Shown here piece after piece: positions 16,170-27,400 of a stretch of 64,000 bases of DNA (its first letter is position 1; each line of letters begins with the position of its first letter). The stretch spans positions 310,001-374,000 of the forward strand of contig NZ_VTTM01000003.1 of assembly GCF_008364795.1 (NCBI RefSeq). Direction: 5' to 3'. The position numbers and the translations under genes were made by a program. Below the pieces are notes generated by a model. The model worked only from the letters and a program-made list of their open reading frames with translations. It searched no databases and was not told the origin of the DNA. Source of the stretch: Azospirillum oryzae (GTDB lineage Bacteria; Pseudomonadota; Alphaproteobacteria; Azospirillales; Azospirillaceae).

Positions 16170-16700
16170 TCAGGTGCGCCGGAAGACCCTCATGACGTGG
16201 AATTCCATGCTGTCCAGCCCGTTCCAGTTCGGCAGGTCCATGGGAACCGGCTCCACGACGGCGTCGCCCTCCATGACGGCGATATACCGCCGCAGGTTCG
16301 CCTCGGCCCGTGAGCCGCGTTCATGCGCGAAGCCGAGGACGAAGTACCCGGCGCTCATCGCCTGGCCCTGGCACAGATCCTTGAGCCGCCCGATGTCCGC
16401 CGTCCACGAGTTGCTCTGCTCCGAAAACTTGTTATTCCACCCGCCGCTACCGGCCCACGCCGTCTTGATCTCGATGCCGATGCTGTCGTCGCCCCGGACG
16501 GCGAGCAGGTCGCTTCGGCAGCCGCCCCGCGACGTCGAGGATTCCACCCGGACGGAGTAACCGTCCTCAGACAAGGCGCGATAGAGCGCGCACTTGATCT
16601 GGTCCTCCTTCGGCTTGACGTCCTTGTGGTCGAGCAGCGCGATCAGGCCGTAGTCCTTGGCGGCGTAGTCGAGGCCGCGGCGGATGGTTTCGATTGGCAT
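16170..16700 (-). CDS. PD-(D/E)xK nuclease-like protein (176 aa)
   Basis: A small single-domain protein with a clear nuclease core. YSVRVESSTSRGGCRSDLL places D64 after a basic strand, and SIGIEIKTAW gives E77 and K79 of the E-x-K motif. A helix upstream (KEDQIKCALYRALSEDGY) carries a possible first Glu at position 32. The C-terminal strand AGYFVLGFAHERG fits the family. It lies 54 bp after the P-loop kinase-like gene and 35 bp before the CoiA-like gene on one strand. Such proteins cleave DNA in restriction or defence settings; the actual substrate is unknown. Confidence 0.7.
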   Translation of the reverse strand: MPIETIRRGLDYAAKDYGLIALLDHKDVKPKEDQIKCALYRALSEDGYSVRVESSTSRGGCRSDLLAVRGDDSIGIEIKTAWAGSGGWNNKFSEQSNSWTADIGRLKDLCQGQAMSAGYFVLGFAHERGSRAEANLRRYIAVMEGDAVVEPVPMDLPNWNGLDSMEFHVMRVFRRT

Positions 16701-16754
16701 GGCTGTCTGATCTCCCTGTGTCCTGCTTTCGATGATGGCTGGGATGCTGTCCGG

Positions 16755-18428
16755 TCACCGGGACGGGCCGGAGGCGCCCCCCGGTGCGTCTCCGGCCCGC
16801 TGGACCCGGAAGTCCACAACCCGCACGTTCGGCAGGCCGTCGCCCTCCAGGATGTCCGGGAGGCTGTCCTCGAACAGCCTGGCGTGGCCCTCGATGAGGC
16901 CGGGCTTGTCGGCGCGCCATCCCGCCATGGCCAGCTTCTCCTCCAGCGGGCGGTCGACCACCACGTACTCCACGGGGATGTCGGGCGGGGCCAGCAGGGC
17001 GTTGGCGAGCCGGTCCTCGCGCCTCATGTTGGTGGCGTCGACGACGACGGTCCGGCCGACCGACAGGCGCTCCAGGATCTCACGGCGGATGCGGTCGAAG
17101 ACGGGGCTTTGGTCCCCGGCCATGTCGAGGGAGCCGTTGAGCGACCTGCGGATGGCGTCGGCCTCGACGATGTCACTCTCGGCGAAGCGCCGCCGCGCCC
17201 AGCGGGACTTCCCGGCCCCGGTCGGGCCGACCATGAGGACCAGCTTCTGCCCGCAGCGCGGCCATTCCCACGCGGCGCAGCCGTCAGGGAAGCTGTGGCC
17301 GATTTCCTCCCACAGGTCCGACGCCCTCCGGATGAGAGCACCGTCGGCAGGATCGTAGTGTGCCATCCCCCTGCGCACGGTGATGCAGACCGAAAGCAAC
17401 GCCGCCTCCTTCGCCGGGAGGTCGGCCTTGATCAGTGCATTCAGGTCGAAGAGTTCCAGCGTCCACGGGTCGTCGTATGTGACCTTCCGGCCATTGTAGT
17501 CCTTGACGATGGGCAACTGAGCGCGGATGCGGTCCTGGTACTTGGCGACGAAGGCGTTGCGCATCTGGTCGAGGAAGGGGAAGACGGTGCGCACTTGCCC
17601 GCGCCATACCCTCTGGGCGATGGAATCGTGCCGCTTGGCCGAGGAAAGCGCCGCGGTGTGAACCCACGGAGCCCCGTCCCACCGATCGACCATGCCGTTC
17701 TCCCAGCACGGACGCTGGCCATCGAGAACGTCCGGCAGGGCGGCCATGGTGGCACGAGGGTCGATCTGCTGCTCGACGCTGAGGTCGGCGAGGAGGCGGG
17801 CCATCGAGGGATCCCACCCCGTCATCTCCGTGATCACCGAGGCAGCCGTCCGCGACGCGAGGCTGTCGTCCGGCCAGCCCAGGAGGGCTTCCACGAAGGT
17901 CTGGGTATCGAGGCGCGAGACATGGCCGCTCCAGCGCAGGTCGCGGTCGACTGCGGCGCGGGCGTCGCTCGGGGCAATCCCCGGCGGGAACACCACGGCC
18001 AGCGACGGCGGCATCATGCGCGCGCGGCGGGCGCGTTCGGGGGGAACCTGCCGCAGCACGTATGCCCAGCGCAACCATTCCTCCGGCAGGATCCCGTCCA
18101 CGAGGATGACCTTCCCGGCCAGACGCGGGGTGTCGAGGAGATCCGCCACCGACCTGACGCCGGAGATTCCCTCCCCTGCGGACATGGCCAGCACGGTGGT
18201 GGGCGAGCGCCCCCGCAGGCCGGGCGAGGCATCGACCCGCAGGGTCGCCGAAGCGGTCGCGGCCTCCAGGCGACCGGCGAGCGCGTCGAGGAGGCCGTCT
18301 GGGCGTCGGCCGGGCAGAGTGAGGCCGACCACGCGGGCCTCCGCCCCGAGGATGGCCGCGACGGCCAGGTCGAGGAACCTGGTTGGTCCGGCGAGGCTGA
18401 ACCAGTCGAGCGAGCGCCAGTCCGTCAT
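16755..18428 (-). CDS. P-loop protein with C-terminal polynucleotide-kinase-like domain (557 aa)
   Basis: The ATG at 18428 overlaps the stop of the giant PIWI gene by 4 bp (ATGA), so the two are coupled. The N-terminal 190 residues contain a second phosphate-binding-type alpha/beta region without a clear P-loop (LILVDG-like strand VILVDGILPEEWLRW). The middle is helical. The C-terminal 190 residues hold a T4-PNK/AAA_33-type kinase: Walker A VGPTGAGKSRWARRRF, SDIVEADAIRRSLNG, and TVVVDATNMRREDRLANALL, ending with VEYVVVDRPLEEKLA. Such domains phosphorylate 5' ends of nucleic acid or small molecules. With nucleases around it, an RNA/DNA end-processing role is plausible but unproven. Confidence 0.7.
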   Translation of the reverse strand: MTDWRSLDWFSLAGPTRFLDLAVAAILGAEARVVGLTLPGRRPDGLLDALAGRLEAATASATLRVDASPGLRGRSPTTVLAMSAGEGISGVRSVADLLDTPRLAGKVILVDGILPEEWLRWAYVLRQVPPERARRARMMPPSLAVVFPPGIAPSDARAAVDRDLRWSGHVSRLDTQTFVEALLGWPDDSLASRTAASVITEMTGWDPSMARLLADLSVEQQIDPRATMAALPDVLDGQRPCWENGMVDRWDGAPWVHTAALSSAKRHDSIAQRVWRGQVRTVFPFLDQMRNAFVAKYQDRIRAQLPIVKDYNGRKVTYDDPWTLELFDLNALIKADLPAKEAALLSVCITVRRGMAHYDPADGALIRRASDLWEEIGHSFPDGCAAWEWPRCGQKLVLMVGPTGAGKSRWARRRFAESDIVEADAIRRSLNGSLDMAGDQSPVFDRIRREILERLSVGRTVVVDATNMRREDRLANALLAPPDIPVEYVVVDRPLEEKLAMAGWRADKPGLIEGHARLFEDSLPDILEGDGLPNVRVVDFRVQRAGDAPGGASGPSR

Positions 18429-21400
18429 CGCGTGCCCTCCATCGTCCGCGCGGACTTCAAGACGGCGTCCAGGAGCGGGTTCAGCGCGTAGAGGCGGCCC
18501 TCCTCCTCGGTGACGTGGTCCAGCGCCTCGCCCTCGAGCAGGCCCATGAGGACGCCGAACTCGACCACCTGCCGCCCGGTGAAGCCCGCGGCTGTGGGGA
18601 CCTCGGGAAGGATGACCGCGCCGATGTCGCTGGCGGTGATCCGCCCGGCCTTGTCGAGCCATTCGGGGATGCGCAGGAAGACCTCACGCATCGGCTCGAC
18701 GAGGCCGAGCTCGGCAATGGTGCCGGGGTCGGCGAGCATCTTCTCGTGATGCTTCTCGACGCGGCCGGGGAAGCGGTCGCGCGTCCCGGCGGTGCCGAGC
18801 AGGTGCGTCATCGGCTTGTTGAAGCCGCCGGTCTGGCGCCTCAGGAGGTCGGCGAACTGCTCGGTCGGCAGGTTCGCGTGGTTGAGGCTGTGCGCCACCA
18901 TGGCCGACGACCAGGTCTGGAGGGGCATGACGCGGACCTGCGGGTGCAGGGAGCGGGTCTTGTCGTCCGATACCCAGCGCAGGGCGCGGTTCGGGCCGCC
19001 GACGAAGGCGACGCGGACGCGCCCGTTCGGCCCGCTCACCGCCTGGCTGCGGAGGACGGGTTCGATCCAGTCGAAATCCCAGTTCGTCCTGGCGTCCGCC
19101 ACGTACAGGACGCTCTCGCCCTCCTTCGGCCTGACCCGGCCGATCGCCTCCCTGAGGTCGGCGGAGCTCCCCCACACGCGCGCGATCACCTCGACCTTGG
19201 TGCCGTCGGAGACGAGGGGACCCGCCGTGGTCATCGCGGCGCCGACCATGGAGACGTCGGACAGTTCGTTACCGAAGACGACACGGACGAGGGCGGCCGT
19301 CGGCGAGGGAGCCTCCAGCGTCAGCAGGTCGTGTTCCTGTCCCAGCGTCAGCGGGCAGGTGTATCCGGCGGGAATCTTCAGGACGTCGGACTGGTTGAGC
19401 GACCGGCGCATGGAACGCGGCTCGAAGACGGGCGGGGCCGGGCGATCGATGAACTCGACCAGCTTCGCCAGCACCTTGTCGTCGTTGCCGAGCAGGCGCA
19501 GGACGGTGCGCGAGCGAAGCGCCCACGTGTCCTTCCCGACCCGGCGCAGCACGCCGAGGCCCTCCATCTCGTCGAGTAGGTCCTCGACGGTGGAGAGCCG
19601 GTTGACGTGCTGGAAGGCGGCGGGCCAGTAGTTGCGGGCGGCGTCCATGACCTCGACCGCCGTCACCCCCTCGTCGACGCGCCCGGCCGCGATGTCCTTC
19701 AGCGCGTGGTCGGCCATGATGTTCGCGATGAGGGCGTAGCGGTCCTCGATCTTGCTGATGGTGTAGTCGAACATCTCCCCGATCTCGTGGGCGATCCGCT
19801 CATTCTCCAGGGCGGCGCGGACATGCTCGGCGGTGATGGTGTCGAGCGGCCGGGAACCCTGCGCGACCTGCCGGGTGAGCGCCTCGAGGAGGCCCTTGCA
19901 GAAGGTCTGCACGAGCACCGGGTAGTAGTTGCAGTGGCTGAGGATGCGCCAGACGTCCTCGCGGTTCTCGAAGCGGTAGCCCATGGCGGCGAACGGCCTT
20001 GTCACGAGGAGCTCGGCGTCCTTGAACTCCTCGTGCATCAGCGGGCCGATGCGCTGCGGGTCGGAGGCGATCTGCTTGAGCGGCGGGTTCTCGGTGTGGA
20101 CCAGCCTCGTCACGTTGTGCAGGCCCGCCAGGACGAACTTGAAGCGGCGGCTGGAGTTGTCCATCAGTTGCTGGAGCCGGATGAACTCGCGGAAGCCGTT
20201 GTCGCGGGCGTCGGTCTCGATGAAGCGGTCGGCCTCGTCGAGCAGCAGCAGGATGCGGCGGCGGGTGTCGGCGTCGAGCCAGGCCATGACGCCAGCCGCG
20301 AAATCGGCCGCCGTCGACACCGGCTCGCGGAACACCGTGGGAAGCTCGCGCGAGGCGTATTCCCAGATCCTTGCGGGCAGCGTGTTGTTGCCGATGTCGA
20401 GGATGTTGGCGTAGCCCACCGCCATGCCGCTGGCCGGGTCGTGCTTGGTCGCCTTGATGTGCTGGAGGAGCGCCGTCTTGCCGAGGCGGCGTCCGCCGTA
20501 GACGATGCAGCTGCCCGACGGCTCCACGAGCTTGCGGTACTCGGTCTCGCGGCCGAAGAACATCTCCCTGGGGACCGCCTGGTTCCCGTAGTCGCGGTAA
20601 GGGGCCGCGAACGAGAATGGCTGGGCGCACTCGAAGATGGTCAGGGGCCGGAACTCGGGCTCGGACAGGGCGAAGAGCAGGATGGCCTCGTCGATGACCA
20701 GCACCTTGCGGCCCAGCTTGATGCTGTTGGCCGCCAGCTGCCGCCGCCGCTCGGCGTCGACCGGCGCCGCGACGAAGACGATCACGCCCATGACGCCGGT
20801 GCTGTCGCACAGCCCCGTGAGCTCGGCCTCGGTGGGCATCTTCGCGACGATGCAGACGCGGTAATGGCCGCCGGTCTGGCTCCCGAAGTCGGGCAGGAGC
20901 ACGCTCTCGAGATCCGTGGGGATGCTCATCTGCATCGCTGTCACGTAGACCTTGCGGCTCAGCTTGGTGAGCTTGGCCTCGGTCGCCTTCAAGGCGACGG
21001 TCAGGCCCAGGCGCTCCAGGAAGCTGTGGAGCAGGCTGGTCACGTTCTCCGTGAAGTTCCCGGCATGGACCTTGGTGCGAAGGTTGCGCCACTGGGACAG
21101 GATGTCCAGGGCGTCCTCGCGCCCTCCCTCGGGGATGCGGGAGAACGGCAGTGCGTCGAGATCCTGTCCCTGCGCGATGCAGTCCGCCACCGCCTCGAGA
21201 CCCGGCGCGGCGGATCGGGAGAGGGCGGTCGGCACTGCGGGGAAGAAGGCGCGGAAGCGCGTGTTCGGCGAGGCGGCCGTCGTCAGCTTCCGGCCGTCCC
21301 GGAGGAAGTCGAGGTATTCCTGGGCGGTCATCAGGTCGTCCTTGCCGATGATGCCGCGGACGTGCCTGGCGTCCTCCTCCCCGACCTGACCGGCGGCCAG

Positions 21401-24400
21401 CATCTCGTCGACGCGCCTGAGGAGATTCCCCCGGCGCTCGGCGGCGAGGCGCGCCACCCGGTCGCCCACGTCGTCGAGGACGACCTGCGCCGAGGAGAAA
21501 TCGAGGATCACCTCTCCCTCTTCCGCCTCCGAACGGGAGTCGATGTCGGGCGCCGCCGGGAGCGCGTCGATCTCGATGCGGTCGAGGAGGGACAGCATCG
21601 CTTGGGCCTCGTCCGCGTCCGCGAGCATGTCCATGCGCTGCACCCGGTCGACCATGCGCCGGGCCTCGGCGACGCTGCGTCCCATCTCGTCGCGCCGGGT
21701 CTGGACGTCGACCTCGGCGATCTCGCGCAGGCGCCCCCGCTCGTCCTCCGGCACGCCGTGGAATGCGGCGCATTCGACGAGCAGGCTGGCGGCGACGAAG
21801 GAGTTCTCGTCCAGCCGATCGCGCACGGCCCGCTCCAGCGCCTCGGTGCGTTCGCCCGGCGGCGGCAGCAGGGGGACGGGAGCCTCCAGGATGGCGCTGG
21901 TGACGATTTCCGGCTGGTACGGCGACGGCAGCCAGGAACGTCCGTAACGAAGTCCCGGCAGCCAGAGCAGGGGACCGTGCAAGGCGAGCAGGTGGTCGAC
22001 CGGGCCGGGCACCGGCGCGTCCCCGTCAACAGCGAGGCGCATCCGCGCGAGCATGGTCGTGGCGAACCCGGCGGCGGCTGCGATGAGCGGGTCATCGTGG
22101 TCGGTCATCCCGGAGATGGCCGTCTGCGCCTGGGTCAGGCCGGTCAGCAGGGCGTTGCGGATTCCCTCCACCAGCTTGCGCTGCATCGGGTTCCGTATGG
22201 CCGGAGCCGCCTCGCGCGCCTGGACGAACTCGGCGCACCGCGCGGCGAGATCCTGGATGTTGGCGAGCAGGCGCTCGCGCGCGTCCCCGTCGATGCCCTG
22301 GATCTTGGAGTGGAACTTGGCTTCGGTCTCGTCGAACATGAAAATGACGGCGCTGCGCTCGGCGTAGGTCGCCGCGAAAGTGCGCGCGGCATCCACGGCC
22401 TCGCGATCGCCGCTGCCGAGGCTCTCCTTGAGCTCGCCGAGCAGCCCGTCGCCATGCACCAGGGCGGCTCGAATCCGGTTCCCGAGGCTGAAGCGGAAGT
22501 GCAGGCCCGCGATGTGGTCGATCTTCTCGATCGCCGCGGCCAGGCACTCGTCCCCGTAGCGGTCGTTCTCGGCCGCTCGGCTGACGGCCCGCAAAATCGC
22601 GGGGGTGAAGCCGATGCCGGACCGCTCCGCCTCGGTCAGCGCGTCGCGCAGCGGGTAGATGTGCTCCTCGAGGCCGGTGGCGACGCCGTTGATTGCCTCA
22701 AGGATCTTGACGGCGGCGCTGCCGGGATGGAACAGGGCCATGGCGGCGGTGGCGCCGAACAGGACGATGCGCCGGGCGGCGGCCACCTCGTCGGGCACGG
22801 AGGCCGCCCCCGGCTGCACCGTCCCGGCGCTCGCGAGGACGGCCTCCAGCAGATCGAGGAAGGCCGGGTTGCCTTGAATGGAGGCGTGGTTGATGTGACC
22901 GGCGACCGCAGCGAGCCTGAGTTCGGCGACCGAGAGACCGAAGTCGCCATTGGGGAAGATGCGCTCGGCGGCGAGCAAGAGGTGGTGAGCGAGCCCGAAC
23001 TCCTGTTCTGCGAACAGCACCAACAGCTTGTTGCGGATCGACGCCGCGAGCGGATCCTCGAACGCGACGTCCAACGCTTCAGGGGCATCGGCGGCGGCCT
23101 CGGCCGGTTCGCCCGCGGCGTCGATTGCCGCCGGAGCCATGGCCGCGTCGGCCGCGATCACGTCCGCCCCCTCCGCGGCCAACTCGTTCGCCAGTTCCAG
23201 GGCCGCGTCGAACTCCGGCCCGAACTCGTCATCGGACGGAACGGCGGAAGCCGTCGGCTCCTCGGCCGGGACGTCGCGCCCGGAGCCGGGCTTCTCGTCC
23301 GCGGCGGTGCCGTCGGCCTCCTCGGCGGGTACCTCGGCAACATCCAGCAGGTCCGGCTTGCCGGAGGCGCCATTGCCTTCCTGCGTGACCGCCACGGCCA
23401 TGGCGGTCTGGGGTTCGTCCGCCGGAGGCGTTTGCGGACGTGCGCCACCGGGCGCCGATGCGGTCGCTGCCGTCGGACGCGGGGACGCGGGGGTGGCCGC
23501 GCCATCAGCGAGCAGGGCGGCCGCCTGGCGGACAGCCTCCAGGCCGGAGAGGGCGAGCTTCACCCCACGCTCCTTGGAGGCGGCGGCCTCCCCCAGCTTC
23601 TTGTAGTTGCCCATCAGGGAGATCGCCCGGTCGCGCTCCTTGGCGGCCTCGGCCGCTGCCTCGCGCGCCTCGGCGAGGGCGTTTCCGGCGGCGGCGGCGG
23701 CCTCCTCGAGCACCAGCGTCACGGACGGGAGGTCGACGGGTTTGGCCTCCTCTGTGTCCGCGATGTCGACGAGCGTCACGGCCATTGCGCCCATCTCCTC
23801 GATGAGCGGCGCGACGTCGACCAGCTTCGGCTTGGCATCCTCCCAGTCCCGAGCCGCGGCGCGCGCCCTGTCCAGCACCGGGGTCAGGGCAGCCAGGGCG
23901 CCGTCATCCGGATCCCCGGCCGCCGCGACCGCTGCCAGGAGCGCCACGTCCAGCAATGCCCGTTCCCAGGCTTCCCGGGCGACTTCCAAGGGCGTCAACT
24001 CGGGCTTCTCGTCATCGGCTTGCCCGGCCGCGTCATTCTCTTCCATGGGGTCCTCCTCGTGGGAGGGTGCCGCCTCGACCACGGCGCCGACTTCTGCCGG
24101 GGCCGGTTCGGGCGAAATGCCGTCCGGCTCGCCGGGGGGAGTCCCGGCGGAAGGCGCCTCTTCGTCGCAGGCAGCCATCAAGGGGATGTCCGTCGCGGTG
24201 GCCGACGGCACCGCCGCGCCGACGGCGGAGGACGGCAAGACCGTGCGCTGCTCCACGATCTCGTCCTTCCAGGAGAATTCCTTGTAGGCCAGATGGTCCT
24301 TTGCGACTTCCAGGAAGGGGATGAGGTCGCCAAGCACGTTCTCATGCTCGGTGGCCATGTCGAGCAGCTTGTCGTAATACCCGCTTCCGTGACATCTGAG

Positions 24401-27400
24401 GTAGATGTTGGTGGCGGCGATGTCCGCCTTATCGGCCTCTATCAAAATCGGGGTGGATTCGCTCAGTTTGGCCGGGTATGGCTGGCGGAGACGTTTGCTC
24501 AAGTTCAAGAGCAGGCCGGAAACCTGCGTCCTGAATGGGCCGAACAGGCCGTAGTCTGCCAGCTTCTTCGGGTTCTTGACCTGACGGATCGCGGCCCTGG
24601 TGACGGCGCGGACGAAGCCGGGATAGCGCAGGCCATCCAGCATCAGGTCAAGGAGCGCCTCTTGGGTCGGCCGCTCCTCGGGCCATCGGAAGCCTGAGAT
24701 GAGCTCGATCTCCGCACGCGCGTTTTGGATTTCACGAAGTGCCATGTTCGAGATCGAGATCTTCGGCCTCAACCAGTCCCGGGTGACAAAGGCCGGGATG
24801 GGAAGCACGGGTTCCCTGGCCTTCGCCACCCAAGCCGTCCCCGTCTGCCCGTTCGTGCCCATGTCCTCGTCCTCCGTTTCTTCCTGTTCCCACCGCGTCC
24901 ATCCACCCGGCGCGCCACCTGCTCCGGCGCAGGCGATTGCCGTTTGCGCCCCGCCGAGCGCCGTGCTCGATCTCAGGGCGCTTAGCGTCTTCGGGACGGC
25001 GAATGCCGAAAGGAGCTCGGCCCACCGATCGCTCCCGACCTCGGGCGGCTGTCCCGTCGACATCGGCCGCGCCAACGGGAGGACGGCGGCGCCCGGCTCG
25101 TCCCCTCCCGGCCCTTCGCTCTCCCCCAGCGCCTCGCTCTCCGGGTCTGGGCCGCCGGTGTCCGGGTCGACCGCGGCCCCGTCGGGGGCATCGTCGCCGT
25201 CGTCTGGGTCAGATGCCGGGGTTCCCGGCCCCCCGCCTCCGTCGTCGTCCGGGTCGTCGCCGCCCTCGTCATCCAGGGCGTCCTCGGCGTCCGTCTCGTC
25301 CAGGGCGAAGCGGGTCATGTAGTCGCGCGCCTTGGATTCGAACGAGAGCGGGGCCGGGAGCGTGGTGGTTGCCCCGGTGTGCCCGTAGCCGTAGCGCAGG
25401 CTGGCCACCAGGTGGGCGATGCGGTCGGGGTCGTCGCCCTCGGCGCAAGCCGCCACCGTCACGTCGATGGGGTTGGGCAACCGGTAGAGGGCCTTGGCGA
25501 TGTCGAAGACGTGCCGGGTGAAAAGCCCGGCCGCTGATACGCCCCGCGGAAGGGCCAGCCCCTTCTCCTTCTTCGCCGGGAAGAAGGAGTGGAGGTTGCG
25601 GTAGACGCTGAGGCCGCGCGGGATCGACATCTGGAAGTAGCCGGAGGTGATCCAGTAATGGACCCCGCGCCCTGCCGGGGCGTCGGACAGCCGGATCGCG
25701 CGCGCGGTGATGGACGGGCAGTAGCGGTCGACGAACTCTCCGGTTGCCTCGCCGGTCGCGGCGTCGACCCGCTCGTAGCGCGAGGTCTTGCGCTCGACGA
25801 CGCGGCCAGCGCGGCCGGTGCGGACGCGGACGATGCGGGTGCCCGGCCAGCGCGAGGCCATGTCCACGCGCTCGCCGCCGATGGTGACCGCGTCGCCGAT
25901 CTCGCGGTCGGTCAGCCAGGGCCACAGCGAGGCGGCGCTGGTCGAATCGATGAGGACGAGGGGGCGGTCCCCGGCGAGGGCGGAGTCGTCGATCACGGTC
26001 CGCACGAACTTTTGGAAGGAATCCCGCTCGACGTTGCGGCCGTCCCCCAGGCTCGCCGTTACCTCGGGGCTGGCTATGCGCTTCATCGCCTCGAAGAACG
26101 GCTCCCAGGTCTTGGTCCACAGCATGCGGCCGTCGTACCAGCCGACGCGCGCGGTGGTCCGGCCGGTCGCCGCGTCGATCCGGGTGGCGAGGCAGACGCG
26201 CCCGCCGCCCGCCCCGTACCGCAGTCGGGCCTGGGTCACCACGGAAATGCCGACGATGGCGCGCGGCCGGTCGGCCTCGCTTGGGAAGAATCCCTTGAGC
26301 AGGCTGGACACCTCGGAGACGAGGCCGGAGTGCCCGAACAGCAGGTCGTAGACGCCTGACTGGATGCGGTGGAGGTAGTTGGCCAGACCGCGCCACCCGG
26401 TCTCCGGCGGCCGCAGGTACTGCACGTTGGCGTCAGCCGCCGAGGCCAGGGCGTAGCGACCGGCGAGCTTGTTGACGGGGTCGTCCTTGCGCCGGTCGTA
26501 CCAGTCGGTGGCCTGGACCAGCGCGTGGCAGCCGCCGTGGGCGCTGGCCATGTCGGACGCGAGCGTCTGCCAGGCTGCGACCCGTGCGGCGAAGCGCTCC
26601 GCGGCCTTCCCCGCCGCCATCGGCAGGTCCGCCCGGGGGCCGTGGACCCCAGCGGGCAGCTGGTGCTCGGCGATCTCGACGGCGTGGCCGAACAGACCGG
26701 TGACGCACGACCTCATGACCTCGCGCTCGCGCTCGGTGCGGGCGACGAGGGCGACGACGGGACGCCCGCCGCCGAAGGCCCGGCGGATGCGGTCGCGGTT
26801 GGCCGCGCGGATGTCCTCCAGCACGCCCCTCGCCTTGAGGGCGGCCTCAGGCTTGAGATCAGGCACCTCGCCGCCGGTCATCAACCTGCGACAGGCGTCC
26901 TCGAGGGCCTCGCCGTCGAGGTGGTTGCGCCCCAGCGAGATCGCGACGTCGGCGATCATCATGTCGGCCTGGAACGCCTTGTGCTGGTCCTCCGCGCGCT
27001 TGGGCACGCGCTCCTTTACCACGACCTCCCGAACGGTCATGGGGCGGAAGCCGTCCGCCGCCAGCAGGCCCGTCACGGCGTCGAACAGGTCGAGCAGGTC
27101 GCGCGTCGTGGCGCCGCCCCCGACCGGGTGGGAGCCGCCCAACTGCGGGGAATAGGGAATGCCCACGAAGACCCCGCGCGCCCCTTGGGCGGCGACCATC
27201 CCAGCGAGGTCGGCCGCCAGATCCTGCCGGACGTTGAGGGCCTGGATCATGAAGGCGGGGCTGAACGGCTCCTCCGGCACGCCGCGCCGGACCGGCGTAG
27301 TGAAATCCACCGCCACCGGGGCGCCCGCCCGCCCCATCACGGTTCCGGACAGGGTGCGCAGGCGGCGGAGCTTCTTGGCGTCCGGCACGGCGTCGTACCA

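Noticed and set aside
16323..18491. A 722-codon plus-strand frame
   Set aside because: Antisense to the P-loop kinase-like gene; no recognisable fold.
19607..24697. A 1,696-codon open frame on the plus strand
   Set aside because: It is the antisense of the giant ORF in a GC-rich region, where stop codons are rare; its sequence is Val/Gly/Arg/Asp-rich without domain motifs, while the minus frame has clear PIWI and ATPase motifs.
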